Below, in pieces: positions 21,652 through 33,485 of a DNA stretch of 64,000 bases. The stretch is from Piromyces finnis (taxonomy: Eukaryota; Neocallimastigomycota; Neocallimastigomycetes; Neocallimastigales; Neocallimastigaceae): assembly GCA_002104945.1 (NCBI GenBank), contig MCFH01000033.1:1-64000 (forward strand). Direction: 5' to 3'. The position numbers were made by a program, and so were the translations under genes. The notes under the pieces are model-generated. The model was not told the origin of the DNA. It was given only the letters and a program-made list of their open reading frames with translations, and did no database searches. The number at the start of each line of letters is the position of its first letter. Position 1 is the first letter of the stretch.

Positions 21652-21700
21652 TTTCAACAGAAACTTTATTTTTAATTTATTTTTAATTTTAATTTAAAAA

Positions 21701-22791
21701 AAAAAAAAAATAACTTATAATTGAAATTTTTAGGTTTTAATAAAATATCCATTTTGAATATATTTTCTTCTCTTTATTTTACTAAAGAGAAAAAAAAACA
21801 TTTTTATATAAATTATAATTTAATTTCCTTTTTCTTTAGGCTATTTTGTTTATAAATAATTTACTATAATATATTACTTTAATATATTAAATAGTAAATT
21901 ACATAATATATATAATATATTATATTTTTAAACTATATCTAGAATACAATATTAAAAATATTAAAAAAAACACCTCTAAATCTGTGTAACTTTAAAAATT
22001 AATATAAGAAAATATAACTTCAATTAGTTTTAATTTATAAAAGAGTATTAACCAATACAATTCTTTTAACATAGTGGTTAGTTATTATTAAAATTACATT
22101 TAAAACAATTTACTAAAAGTATAAATAATCCTATTTATTAATAAATAGCTTTATATATGATTATATATGATTTATTAATATTAATGTTCTTATTTTATAT
22201 TTTAAAATAGTATCAATTTTATGTAAATTAATTTTATATTAAATATAAATTAAATATGTTTATAATATATATAAATCATTTTATGATTGTGGATATTTTA
22301 ATTATTAATTTATTATTATATAATATTATATGTTATATATATTTAAATTAAAATGAATATATTATAATATATTATAATGAAAAATTACTACAATATTACT
22401 AGAATATGTGAAACGTATGACACATGTGTTTTTATGTATTTGTATGTATTGTATTTGAATAGAATGTAGTAGTAGTTCTTTTATTAAAATAATAAAGAAA
22501 TATTATATGTTTTATTATATAATATATAAATGACTAAATTAGCAAGTACTACAATAATAATTAGTATTTTAATTCTGTTGTTATTATTGGACAAAATGTT
22601 GCAAACATTACAGAAAAAATAATAATAAGGATAATAACAAATACAAATTCATTTGTTACATTGGTTATAGTTAAAAAATTACCCCCTTTTTTTCTTTTTT
22701 AATTATAATATGTAATTATAATATTTTTAAAAAAATATATTATTTCTTTTTATATACTAATATTATAAATTTCATAAACTTAAACTAGTGT
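21701..22791. other. A/T-rich intergenic
   Basis: No gene seen. Around 22066-22090 a short stretch resembles the LTR A-box (AACATAGTGGTTAGTTATT) but has no B-box or LTR context. Confidence 0.5.
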
Positions 22792-23802
22792 TTATGATGA
22801 TTCTTCACTTGATGAAGATTCATTTGATGAATCTTCATTTGATTCTATTGTTTCAGTAACTTCAACTTCTATAGTTTCATCAGTTTCAGTAGATTCTGGA
22901 TCTTCTGGAAGATCTGTAAATTCTGGTTCATAATCCGGTTCTTCCGGTTCTTTTGGTTCTTCTTTTGGACAGTTATCATTATAATAATTCCACTTTAAAT
23001 CATTAACTTTCATTAAATTTAATTCTTCAAATTTGCCTAAAACATAGCATTCTTTAGCAACAATGCTTGGATTTTTGTATAAAGATTGACACATATAGTC
23101 GCCAAAGCTATTACATTGTTCTTTAAATTCTTCAGTATTTTTAGAAGGTTCACCAAGAATACAATGTTCATAATATTCTAAATCGCTTTTACACTCTTCT
23201 TCAACTTCAGTATTTTCAGTATCACAAAATACACTATAATTTTCATATTTATCCATATATTCTCTGAAAAGATATTTCTTATCTTCACTATCAAATTTTC
23301 CGTAATAGTCACAAAATTCATCATATTTGGAAATATTATCATACTTATTATGACAATCCTTTTCGTTATAAATTTCACAAGTTTTTGAGTTTTCTTCAGC
23401 TGGATTGAAATTACCAGGGCAAGCTTTTTCAAATTCATTGAAATCATTTATACACATTTCAGTAATTTTTTCCTTGAAATCTTCTAAAACTTGGTTACAA
23501 AATTCATTGTTTTTATTAACCAAGTTTTCTATATCTTTACGTTGTTCAGGATTACATTTTCTAAAAGAATAACTTATATTATCAGAGGTGAATTCACAAT
23601 CTACTTTTAAAGTTTTGCATTTTTCTATTTTTTCTTGGTCACTAAGATCATTTGTAAAACCATATAAGCATTCCTTTTCACCTTCAATTTGCATTTCACA
23701 AGTTAGTTTATTGTGTACATTTTCTCTTTTATTTAAAGTGTTAGAGTAAACACCAATACAGTAATTACATAAAATAACTTCTAAAAGAGTTGATATTTTC
23801 AT
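22792..23802 (-). CDS. Secreted Cys-rich protein with acidic tail, unknown function
   Basis: 336 residues. A hydrophobic N-terminus (ISTLLEVILCNYCIGVYS) acts as signal peptide. The middle region of roughly 250 residues has about twenty Cys, mostly in pairs spaced through helical-looking acidic sequence (for example CEMQIEGEKEC, CHNKYDNISKYDEFC), suggesting a disulfide-rich extracellular domain. The C-terminal 60 residues are Pro/Glu/Asp, then Glu/Ser-rich (SNESSSSEESS), like a surface stalk or phospho-acidic tail. No family recognised. The start is supported by the signal peptide. Its upstream region, including the first seven codons, is tandemly repeated (23783-25139). Confidence 0.75.
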   Translation of the reverse strand: MKISTLLEVILCNYCIGVYSNTLNKRENVHNKLTCEMQIEGEKECLYGFTNDLSDQEKIEKCKTLKVDCEFTSDNISYSFRKCNPEQRKDIENLVNKNNEFCNQVLEDFKEKITEMCINDFNEFEKACPGNFNPAEENSKTCEIYNEKDCHNKYDNISKYDEFCDYYGKFDSEDKKYLFREYMDKYENYSVFCDTENTEVEEECKSDLEYYEHCILGEPSKNTEEFKEQCNSFGDYMCQSLYKNPSIVAKECYVLGKFEELNLMKVNDLKWNYYNDNCPKEEPKEPEEPDYEPEFTDLPEDPESTETDETIEVEVTETIESNEDSSNESSSSEESS

Positions 23803-25139
23803 TTTATTTTTTATTTTTATTTTTTTTTTTTTTTTAAAATTATACTTTATTCAATATTTTTATATGAAAATTTCAATATATTGAAATATATAATTAAACC
23901 ATATATATATTATTGATATATTAATTACAAAGATAAATTAAAAATAGAGATTATTATCTATTTCAACCAATAAATTGTAAAGTAATTAATTAATAAAACT
24001 TTATTATTATTTAATATTTTAACAATATTAAAATTATATTTATTAAAATTTACCTTATTTAATATTAAAAAAAAAATACTAAAGCAACAAACATTCCTAA
24101 TTAAATAAAATGTGATGTATATTCATATCAAGTAATGTAGCTTACATTATTTTATATATTATATACAGATACAGGTATATTATCTATTACTGTATTAAAT
24201 AAAATTATATATATTCTATTAGTTATAAAATATTAAATAAAAAAAAAGATTATTATTAAAAGAGTTGATATTTTCATTTTATTTTTTATTTTTATTTTTT
24301 TTTTTTTTTTAAAATTATACTTTATTCAATATTTTTATATGAAAATTTCAATATATTGAAATATATAATTAAACCATATATATATTATTGATATATTAAT
24401 TACAAAGATAAATTAAAAATAGAGATTATTATCTATTTCAACCAATAAATTGTAAAGTAATTAATTAATAAAACTTTATTATTATTTAATATTTTAACAA
24501 TATTAAAATTATATTTATTAAAATTTACCTTATTTAATATTAAAAAAAAATACTAAAGCAACATTATTTTATATATTATATACAGATACAGGTATATTAT
24601 CTATTACTGTATTAAATAAAATTATATATATTCTATTAGTTATAAAATATTAAATAAAAAAAAAGATTATTATTAAAAGAGTTGATATTTTCATTTTATT
24701 TTTTATTTTTATTTTTTTTTTTTTTTAAAATTATACTTTATTCAATATTTTTATATGAAAATTTCAATATATTGAAATATATAATTAAACCATATATATT
24801 ATTGATATATTAATTACAAAGATAAATTAAAAATAGAGATTATTATCTATTTCAACCAATAAATTGTAAAGTAATTAATTAATAAAACTTTATTATTATT
24901 TAATATTTTAACAATATTAAAATTATATTTATTAAAATTTACCTTATTTAATATTAAAAAAAAAATACTAAAGCAACAAACATTCCTAATTAAATAAAAT
25001 GTGATGTATATTCATATCAAGTAATGTAGCTTACATTATTTTATATATTATATACAGGTATATTATCTATTACTGTATTAAATAAAATTATATATATTCT
25101 ATTAGTTATAAAATATTAAATAAAAAAAAAGATTATTAT
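23783..25139 (-). repeat. Tandem triplication of a promoter plus first codons of the Cys-rich gene
   Basis: Three head-to-tail copies: 23783-24257 (475 bp), 24258-24674 (417 bp), 24675-about 25139 (465 bp). Each begins, in gene orientation at its 3' edge, with the start codon and first seven codons (ATGAAAATATCAACTCTTTT). Copy 2 lacks about 55 bp present in copies 1 and 3. Otherwise near-identical. Only the copy next to the gene drives a full reading frame; the other two carry orphan start codons. Confidence 0.9.
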
Positions 25140-26827
25140 TATCTCTATTTTTTTTTATTATTATAATAGTAAAACAAAAGGAATTACATAAAAAAAATCT
25201 TATTATTATAAATAATAGTTTTCATTATTTTTTATAAAATTATTAAAATGATTAATAGATTTTTCTTTTTTTCTTTTTTTAATTTTTTATATCAATAATA
25301 TATAATTTATTATTATATAAAGTTTATTAATAATAAATTAAGATATAAATATTATGAAATGAAAAATTTTTTTAAATTACAAAAGTGAATTAATACTATT
25401 GTGGTGATGTTTTAAATTCATTAATACAATATAAAATTACGATAATTTAATTACTGAACAAAAGGTTAAATAACAATGTTACCATTATCTAACAATGATA
25501 ATATTATTAAAAGTAATAATTTTATAAAAAAATATTTTAGAATATTATACAATTATAAATATCTTTTATTATAATGAAAAATAGGATTCATATATAAAAT
25601 ATATTGATAATTTCTATATTTTATTTTAAACATTTTTTCATATTTTTATAGTATCAAAATATATCTTCTTATCATTTATTATAAAATTTTCTAAAATAAA
25701 AAAGCCTTTAATAATACTATCTATTTTCATGTTTATAAACTTTTTTTTATATTATTAATTGACCCATGAATAATACCAGTATTGTATGGATCATACATTT
25801 ACATTATTTTTACATTACGATCAATGTACTTACAATCACAATTACATTCGTATTGCTTTTTTAAAAGGTATTCTCTTTATATTATACATATTATACATTA
25901 ATGAAAAATTTGTTGTTATTCATAATGTTAATTCTTTCATAAATTGAAAAATAAAAATATTATTATTAATTATTATTTCATGTTTTTCTGTTGTTAGAAA
26001 AGAATTTTTCATATGCATAAACCTATTTAACTTATAATTTATCATATTAAAATAATTTGGCATTATATACCTTGAACTTTACTTTTCAACATATATAATC
26101 ATTAAAATTATTTTTATAATTTAATTATATAAAACAAATAATACTTCCATCTATTATTCATAAAAAAAACTTTATTAAAAATCAATATAAATACAGTACA
26201 ATAAATGATTTGGAGGTTTTATTATTAAAAATACAAAAATAGTTAAATCATTTATAAGTATTAATAGTATATTTAACAAAGGATTAGTAATACTCAATTA
26301 ATATACTTATTATAATTATCTGAAAATCTCAATAATATAATCAATCATTATTATAATCTGTTATAACATAAATATTATTTTTAAGATAACTAATAGTTAT
26401 TAATAATACACATTATTTTATTACTAATTCTCTAAGTATTAATAAATTAAAAATAATAAAAATAATATGTATATTATACCTTTTTTTTATATGTTTTAAT
26501 TCTATAATATTTATGTTATATTTAAACACTTTTTTTTACATTGTCATTTACATAACATGAAGTATATATATTTCACACATAATTTACATAATTTATTTGT
26601 ATATAAATAGTTATTTTTTTAACATTATAAAAGCATTTATTTTTACAAATTAAAAGTTTTTATACTAAATTTATAAATATAACTGTTGTATATATTTAAC
26701 CATAAAAAATATATAATTAATTGCTAAATTAGATAGTAACAAGCATCAAAATTTTAATTTCTAACCATAAAATTAATAATAAAGTATTAATCTAAATCAT
26801 ATAGCATTATACATCTAATACACAATT
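25140..26827. other. A/T-rich intergenic, no gene seen
   Basis: About 1.7 kb with no credible frame, splice-joined signal peptide or RNA gene. Confidence 0.5.
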
Positions 26828-27436
26828 TCTTTTTTCAAAATTAATAATAAATAAAAATAAACAATACTTCAAATTAATACCATTTTATAAAGTACACTTT
26901 ATGAATTTTGTAAATACCATTTATTTTACTTTAAATAACTTTATGAATCTTGTAAATACCATTTATTTTACTTTTCAAAATTAATAATAAATAAAAATAA
27001 ACAATACTTCAAATTAATACCATTTTATAAAGTACACTTTATGAATTTTGTAAATACCATTTATTTTACTTTAAATAACTTTATGAATCTTGTAAATACC
27101 ATTTATTTTACTTTAAATAACTTTATGAATCTTGTAAATACCATTTATTTTACTTTAAATAACTTTATGAATTTTGTAAATACCATTTATTTTACTTTAA
27201 ATAACTTTATGAATCTTGTAAATACCATTTATTTTACTTTAAATAACTTTATGAATCTTGTAAATACCATTTATTTTACTTTAAATAACTTTATGAATCT
27301 TGTAAATACCATTTATTTTACTTTAAATAACTTTATGAATCTTGTAAATACCATTTATTTTACTTTAAATAACTTTATGAATCTTGTAAATACCATTTAT
27401 TTTACTTTAAATAACTTCATGAATCTTGTCAATTAA
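26828..27436. repeat. 42-bp minisatellite
   Basis: Unit of 14 codons (reads FMNLVNTIYFTLNN on the plus strand), about ten copies in the main array (27041-27436) plus a partial first block at 26899-26970. A larger 142-bp segment at the left (26828-26969) is itself duplicated at 26970-27111. The frame stays open only because 42 is a multiple of 3; there is no signal peptide or domain, so I do not call a gene. Confidence 0.9.
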
Positions 27437-28153
27437 TAAGGATAAATGAATATTTTAATATTTATAGATATTACTATAAAAAATAAAAAATTTATATTTT
27501 TAATGATTAATAAAAAAAAATTGATCATCACTAAAAATTAATATAAATTTTATTAAAAATAATTTTATATTTAATTAATTTTTTAATATTTCATTAAATT
27601 AAAAATTTAAATTTATTGTCGATCATTATGTTGTGTAATCTTAAAATAGATTGGTTTATAATATTGAGTATTATTTTCTATAATAACATTATATTATTCT
27701 ATTATATTGTATATATAAAGAATAAATATATTGTATTACATTTTATATACAATATATTTATTAATATTTATTCTTTAATTTCTTCAAATAGGTTTTATCA
27801 TATTCTTTAATATTATTTTAATTTAATAAGTATTTATTCTACTCTATTTTCTATATTAAAAAATAAAAAATTAATAAAACAAAAAAAAAAAAAAAAAAAA
27901 AAGCGGAATAAAAATTTACTAAAAATATAAAAATGCGGCATGAAATAAATGTATATATAAAGATTTTATTTTTCTTTCTTTTTATATTTATATTTTTTTT
28001 TTTTAAAAAAAAAGGAAAGATACCTTTTAATATTGTAATATATAAAAGAACAATTAAATTTTGTAAATTACTTGAAATTTGTAACATAATATATAATTTT
28101 ATTTTTCAAAAAACCTATCTATCTTTTTTTTTTTTTCACTATTATTAAATAAA
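27437..28153. other. Intergenic, upstream of the zincin gene
   Basis: Poly-A (27880-27902) and T-rich runs; small frames here are compositional. Contains the presumed promoter of the gene at 28154. Confidence 0.5.
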
Positions 28154-30036
28154 ATGAAATTTAACAAATTATTATTATCATTCTTTGCTTCCGTTGCATT
28201 AGCTTTACCAAGTAAGAAAGTTATACATTTAACATTTCAAGAAAAACAAAATATATTATAAAAAATATAAATGAATATTTAAACTTGAATATATATTTAT
28301 ATAATAAAAAAATAAATATTAATAAAAATTTTTTATTTTTTTTTTTTTTAAAAATAATATTTACATTAAATATAAAACAAACAACAAAACGACAAAAAAA
28401 AAAAAAAATATATATATATATAAACTATTATTTAAATAAAGTTAAAGATAAAGATGGAAGATATTATGTTAAACGTGGTAATAAACAATTTTATATTCCA
28501 AATGAATTAAGAAGTAACAATTTCGATAATAATGCTAGTAATTGGTCATTTGCTCGTAGTAAAGCTTCTGAAGATTTCATTCTTTTCTGGGAACCAGGAT
28601 TTGGAACAAATCCACAAGCTGCACCAGCTAATTTAAGATTTGATGTTGATGATGTTTTAGCTAAAGCTGAAAAATTCTTTGATTATTATAAAAATACCTT
28701 AAAATTTATTGAAGGAAAATCTCAAACTGAAACATACAAAATGAGTATATGGATTAAATATCAAACAGAATGGTTAGCCACTGGTTCTGGTTATGATAAT
28801 GTTGTTGGTGCCCTTTGGGTTAACCCAAGTACCATTCAACCAGTTGGTGGTACTATTGCTCATGAAATTGGACATACTTTCCAATACCAAGTTCATTGTG
28901 ATGGTAAGTACGGTTTCCGTGATCAAGATTATGTTGGTACTTATTGGGAAGTTTGTGCCCAATGGATGGCTTCTAGATTATATCCAGAAATGTTTTCTAA
29001 TACTGAATTTGAATTAGTTCCAAACAATTGTTGGAAACATCCATTACACGAAAACTTCCGTTACCAATCTATTCTTATGAATGAATACTGGAGTGAAAAG
29101 CATGGTATTGATATTATTGGTAGAATATGGAATGGTGCCGCTAACTTAGATGATCCATTTGATGCCTATAAGCGTGTAACTAAAATTGACCAAGCTGCTC
29201 TTAATGATGAAATGTTTTTAGTTGCCCAAAAGAATATTCTTTTTGATTACAAACATATGGGAAATGTTCTCAAACCATTCAGAAATCGTTACAATATTAA
29301 ACTTCAAACAAACAATGATGGAACTTATCAAATTCCACCTGAACAATGTACTCAAACTTATGGTTATGCTCCAATTCCACTTGAAATTCCAGCTGGTGGT
29401 AAGGTTACTGTCAAATTTACTGGTATAACAGGCAATCCTGCCTACCATACTATGCAAGATAGAGTTGCTGGATGGAGATACGGTTTTGTTGCTGTTACTG
29501 GAAATGGTGACACTGCTGAATATAGTAAAGCCTTTGTAGGAACTACCCAAACTAGTTCTGCTACTTTCACTGTTCCAAATGGTACAAAGAACTTATGGTT
29601 TATTGCCATGGGTGCACCAACCGAACATGTAAGACATCATTGGAAGGAAGGAGATAACTCTGGTGATGAACACTTCCCATGGAAGGCAGCTTTCTCTACC
29701 TGTATAAGAGGTCAAGCTTGTAATCCATCTATTCAAGTTGACAATAATGCTGAATCTGCTCCAAATGTTAACCCAGCCCCAGTTGCTAATCCAGCCCCAG
29801 TTGCTAATCCAGCTCCAGTTGCTAATCCAGCTCCAGTTGCTAATCCAGCTCCAGTTGCTAATCCAGCTCCAGTTGCTAATCCAGCTCCAGTTGCCAATCC
29901 AGCTCCAGTAACCAATACTATTCCAAGTTATAATTCAAATACCTTCCCATCCTTTTCTAATCCATTCGGAAATTTCGATTTTTCAAATTTCGATTTTTCA
30001 AGATTTAGAGGATCTTTTCCATTTTTTTTTAAATAA
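28154..30036 (+). CDS. Secreted DUF6055-like zincin (HEIGH), two exons
   Basis: Exons 28154-28211 and 28442-30036, intron 28212-28441 (GTAAG...AG); spliced length 550 residues. Exon 1 encodes the signal peptide (MKFNKLLLSFFASVALALP), which confirms the split. The mature part has HEIGH near residue 160 (GGTIAHEIGHTFQYQ), the zinc-binding signature of metallopeptidases, with conserved Trp/Cys-rich surroundings (YWEVCAQWMASR), then a beta-rich domain (about 300-450). It resembles bacterial DUF6055 proteins; peptidase activity is inferred, substrate unknown. The C-terminus has eight NPAPVA-type hexapeptide repeats (29767-29910), a likely extended linker, then a Phe/Ser-rich tail. A bacterial origin with an added fungal signal exon is plausible. 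Confidence 0.75.
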
Positions 30037-30612
30037 GGAAAAATATAATCATTGATTAATAAATTATTTATCCTATAAGCATACAATTTTATAGGATTGT
30101 AATAAAATACCATATTTATAGATCTATTTTTTTTAACTAATTTGTATTTATTAATTTATGTAATAAAATTTATACTAAGAATAATATTTAAATGTATTTA
30201 TCCTCTATTTATAATATACTTTTAATAAATTTTTTGATCCTATAATTAATAATAAATAATGTCTAACTATATGAATTTCTTTTATATAATAATTTTTTTT
30301 TAATTCTCCCTCCTTTTACATATAAATTGATAAATTGTCATGAAAAAAAAAAAGTAATGTTTTGTTTACTTGTTATGAGATAAAAATATATATATATATA
30401 TATTATTTTTTTTTTATGTAATTTTTTCTGTTATTCCTACATGCTTATATATTTAATGCTTTATTTTTCTTTAATCCAAAGAATATGACTATATTTTTTT
30501 TTTACCCAAATTAATTCATTCAAAACAATAACCATTCAACAATAAAGGAAAAAAAAAAATGAATATTTTAAATAATTTTAAATTTATTAAATAAATATTT
30601 ATATTTTTAATA
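30037..30612. other. Intergenic, T-rich
   Basis: No gene seen. Ends at the left boundary of the inverted duplication. Confidence 0.5.
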
Positions 30613-33485
30613 TATACAAATAAAATTTAAACCTTTTTTTTTTTTGTATTAAGTTATATTATTTCTTTTTTTATTTTTATTTTTATTTTTTTTTTTAAAA
30701 AAAAGGATATTTCCCCCTTTCCTTTCTTCTATTTTATTTTTTCTATTTTATTTTTATTTATATAATTTTTATTTTTGAAAGTTTATTCTTTCATTTTCTA
30801 TGTTTATTTCTATTTTAATATTTAAATTTTATACCTTGGTTTTCTCATTTTCTTCTTTATCATCTATTACAAAATATAAAATTAAAATATTAATATTTTT
30901 TTTTTAAATTTTTCTTTTTTTTAAATTTCGTCATCTGGGTATACTGGTTCTTCATAATCAACTTTAGCTTCAAGTGTTCTGATATGATCACCGTAAATAA
31001 CAGAATAGGTTTCACCTTCAATAATCTTTGGAGAGGTAACAAGAACTTCAGTGAATTTAGTTCTTGGCTTGTAGGTATGAATAATTTCACCCTTGCTATC
31101 CTTAACAACAATTTCATCACCAATTTCTTTTTCATAATTAAAAAGAGTACGTAAGTATGGTTGCTTAATGTATGAATTATCTTCTGGTTTCTTTTGAATT
31201 TCTTGTTGTTCAAGAGAAACAGTTTCCTCTTTTGGTTGTTCTTCTGGAACTGGACCGGCTGGAATTGGACCTTCTGGAATTGGACCTTCTGGAATTGGAC
31301 CTTCTGGAATTGGACCTTCTGGAGCTGGACCGGCTGGACCACCACCATTAAACATCTTAAGTAATTCTTCGAGTTCTTCATCAGTTTTATCCTTGAACAT
31401 TTTCTTAATATCTTTAATAGTCATTTCTCTTGGTGGCTTTGGGGTATCTAAGCCAGCAGCAGCAACAATGACTGTTGCACCATTATCAATAGTGTTTGAA
31501 CCATCAGAATCTAAAGCACACATGTTACCAAAGATATCACCTTCAGCATTATCAATGTAAATTTGAGCATTACCACCGATGTAAAGAGAACCGTTAGCAT
31601 CAAGACCATCAGTGTTAAAACCATCTACGTAAAGACGAAGTTTACCACCAGTGACTCTGATGTAAACTTGTTTATCATTCTTACGAGATTTAACTGGTGG
31701 ACCCTTTGGATCTTTGAATGGATCGTTTATAATCGGAATACCAGTTGGAACTGGTCTAATATATCCAGTATATTCTTCGGTTTGGGTTGGTTCTTCTTCA
31801 ACAGCAATAGTTGTAGCGTAATATTCAGTAACAGTAATTTCTTCTTCAGTTACAGTTGGTCTAGTATCTTCAGTAGAATCTTCAGTTACAGTTGGTCTAA
31901 TATCTTCAGTAGAATCTTCAGTTGCAGTTGGTTCTTCCCCAGCAGTAACAGTTACAGTGTAGTATTCAATAACATATACAGGTTTACAATAACCAGCATT
32001 TATTAAAATTTCTTCATCAGAATACGCTTCATCATAAGGCAATTCTTCATCAGAATACGCTTCATCATTAGACTCATTAGGTATTTCTTCATTAGAATAC
32101 GCTTCATCATTAGACTCATTAGGCATTTCTTCATCAGAATACGCTTCATCATTAGACTCATTAGGCATTTCTTCATCATTAGATTCAAGAAGAAGTTCAG
32201 AGTCTGGATTTTTTTCATCATCTACATCACTATCCATTTCATCTTCTAAATAGATTTTTTCATTAGATCCAATAGGACGATTAATATAGGTAGTTTCTTC
32301 ATCCGAATCTACTGAATAATCAAAATATGTATATTCTTCATCAGAATAAATTCCTTCAAAATAGGTTTTATTGTTATTGATATCGGCATTACTGTCAACC
32401 TTTTTTTTTCCACCAGTTGGAATTTTAGAAGCATTAATACCATCATCTGTAGTTTCAAGAACAATATCTCCATCTGTAATATCAATCATTTGACCTTCAA
32501 TACCTTCGGCACATTCCTTAACTTCAATGTAACCACCATTGATAGATAAGTGAGTTTCTGCATGAATACCATCATTGTCACATTTGACAACTACCTTACC
32601 ACCATCAATAACAATGAATCCCTTTTCTGGATCATCATCCTTGGTGACCTTAATACCAGAGTTTCCGGCTTTAACATTAATATCGGCTTCCTTAATAGAA
32701 ATAGAATTCTTAGCCTTAATACCTTTTCCCTTGGCATTAACATCTATCTTACCAGACACAAACTTGATAGCTTTCTTAGATCTGATGGCTTCATCGAATT
32801 TACCATCAACAGAAAGTGAACCCTTACCATTGAAAGTAAGATTGTCATTGACATATATACAAGCATTTGGTGACTTGGTTTCGTCTTCAGCAGCATCTTC
32901 AGAAACAGCAACTGCTGGGTAATTGGTTGAATCATTGAAAACGTTTTCACCTTCAGTGGTAATAATAATTTTCTTTGCCTTTTCACCGTAAAAGGCTGGT
33001 CCATTATCACTACTGATAGTAGCGTTTCTTAAGACAAGGTGAACAAAATCATTCTTTTTAGCCTTGACATTAAGTTGACCCTTTAAATCACCATCGAAGA
33101 TATAAGTACCAGCATTAGTAATGGTAACCTTTCCTTCTTCGACTAAAACACTTGAACCAGTTGAAATACAAGAATTTCCGTTACAGTGAATTCCAATACT
33201 CTTTTCGTCATATAATTCTTCTAAATCAATAGAATCATATTTACCAGAGATTGGACCTGGAGTTAAAATAAGTTCTTCTCCTTGATTTTCAGCATTTACT
33301 GAATTGAATAAGAATATAGTTAATAAAGTATTTATTAATTGTTTGTTGAATTTCATTTTGAATTATTTTTATTTTTTATAATTTATTTTTATTTGAAGTT
33401 GTTTTATTTTATTTTATTTTATATGATTATTCCATTGATAAATTAAAATTTATTTCTATTTTATTATTTCAATGGTTTAATTTGT
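30613..33485 (-). repeat. Left arm of large inverted duplication
   Basis: Matches 36646-39045 in inverse orientation, including about 130 bp upstream and 300 bp downstream of the gene. Boundaries set by eye where GGTTTAAATTTTATTTGTATA and TTTCAATGGTTTA stop matching. Confidence 0.85.
30921..33356 (-). CDS. Secreted Cthe_2159-like beta-helix carbohydrate-binding protein
   Basis: 811 residues. Signal peptide to about residue 22 (LLTIFLFNSVNA). Residues about 70-330 are short beta-rungs rich in GI, DGI and Asn (FVHLVLRNATISS, SGKIDVNAKGKGIKAKNS, DDGINASKIP). This fits the Cthe_2159 family, described from Clostridium thermocellum as a cellulose/polygalacturonate-binding parallel beta-helix. The helix resumes at about 560-650 (GGKLRLYVDGFNTDGLDANGS). 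Between them lies a long acidic insert with NESNDEAYSDEE repeats and Thr/Glu-rich TEDSTED repeats. The C-terminus has GPIPEGPIPEG repeats and a conserved tail. A role in binding plant cell wall is inferred. A broken paralogue lies in the right arm. Confidence 0.82.
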   Translation of the reverse strand: MKFNKQLINTLLTIFLFNSVNAENQGEELILTPGPISGKYDSIDLEELYDEKSIGIHCNGNSCISTGSSVLVEEGKVTITNAGTYIFDGDLKGQLNVKAKKNDFVHLVLRNATISSDNGPAFYGEKAKKIIITTEGENVFNDSTNYPAVAVSEDAAEDETKSPNACIYVNDNLTFNGKGSLSVDGKFDEAIRSKKAIKFVSGKIDVNAKGKGIKAKNSISIKEADINVKAGNSGIKVTKDDDPEKGFIVIDGGKVVVKCDNDGIHAETHLSINGGYIEVKECAEGIEGQMIDITDGDIVLETTDDGINASKIPTGGKKKVDSNADINNNKTYFEGIYSDEEYTYFDYSVDSDEETTYINRPIGSNEKIYLEDEMDSDVDDEKNPDSELLLESNDEEMPNESNDEAYSDEEMPNESNDEAYSNEEIPNESNDEAYSDEELPYDEAYSDEEILINAGYCKPVYVIEYYTVTVTAGEEPTATEDSTEDIRPTVTEDSTEDTRPTVTEEEITVTEYYATTIAVEEEPTQTEEYTGYIRPVPTGIPIINDPFKDPKGPPVKSRKNDKQVYIRVTGGKLRLYVDGFNTDGLDANGSLYIGGNAQIYIDNAEGDIFGNMCALDSDGSNTIDNGATVIVAAAGLDTPKPPREMTIKDIKKMFKDKTDEELEELLKMFNGGGPAGPAPEGPIPEGPIPEGPIPEGPIPAGPVPEEQPKEETVSLEQQEIQKKPEDNSYIKQPYLRTLFNYEKEIGDEIVVKDSKGEIIHTYKPRTKFTEVLVTSPKIIEGETYSVIYGDHIRTLEAKVDYEEPVYPDDEI

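Larger units (their letters stand above)
16491..21700 (+). mobile_element. Element 3: decayed chromodomain Ty3/gypsy retrotransposon, no 3' LTR found
   Basis: Oldest of the three. Its 5' LTR is 3269-3278 plus 16495-17044 (about 560 bp), split by element 1 after base 10. Leader and a gag-pol gene closely related to element 2 follow (same domain order, 58-like integrase and chromodomain motifs). It is broken by a one-base deletion near 19440. No purine tract or second LTR is recognisable after the coding region, so the 3' end was lost or decayed; the right boundary is approximate. Confidence 0.8.

Noticed and set aside
21980-22110. Possible element 3 3' LTR (TGTAAC..., ATAGTGGTTAG)
   Set aside because: Only two short motifs match; no B-box, TATA, 11-mer or purine tract in the right order.
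27041-27436. 131-residue ORF
   Set aside because: Consists only of the 42-bp minisatellite; no start context, signal peptide or domain.
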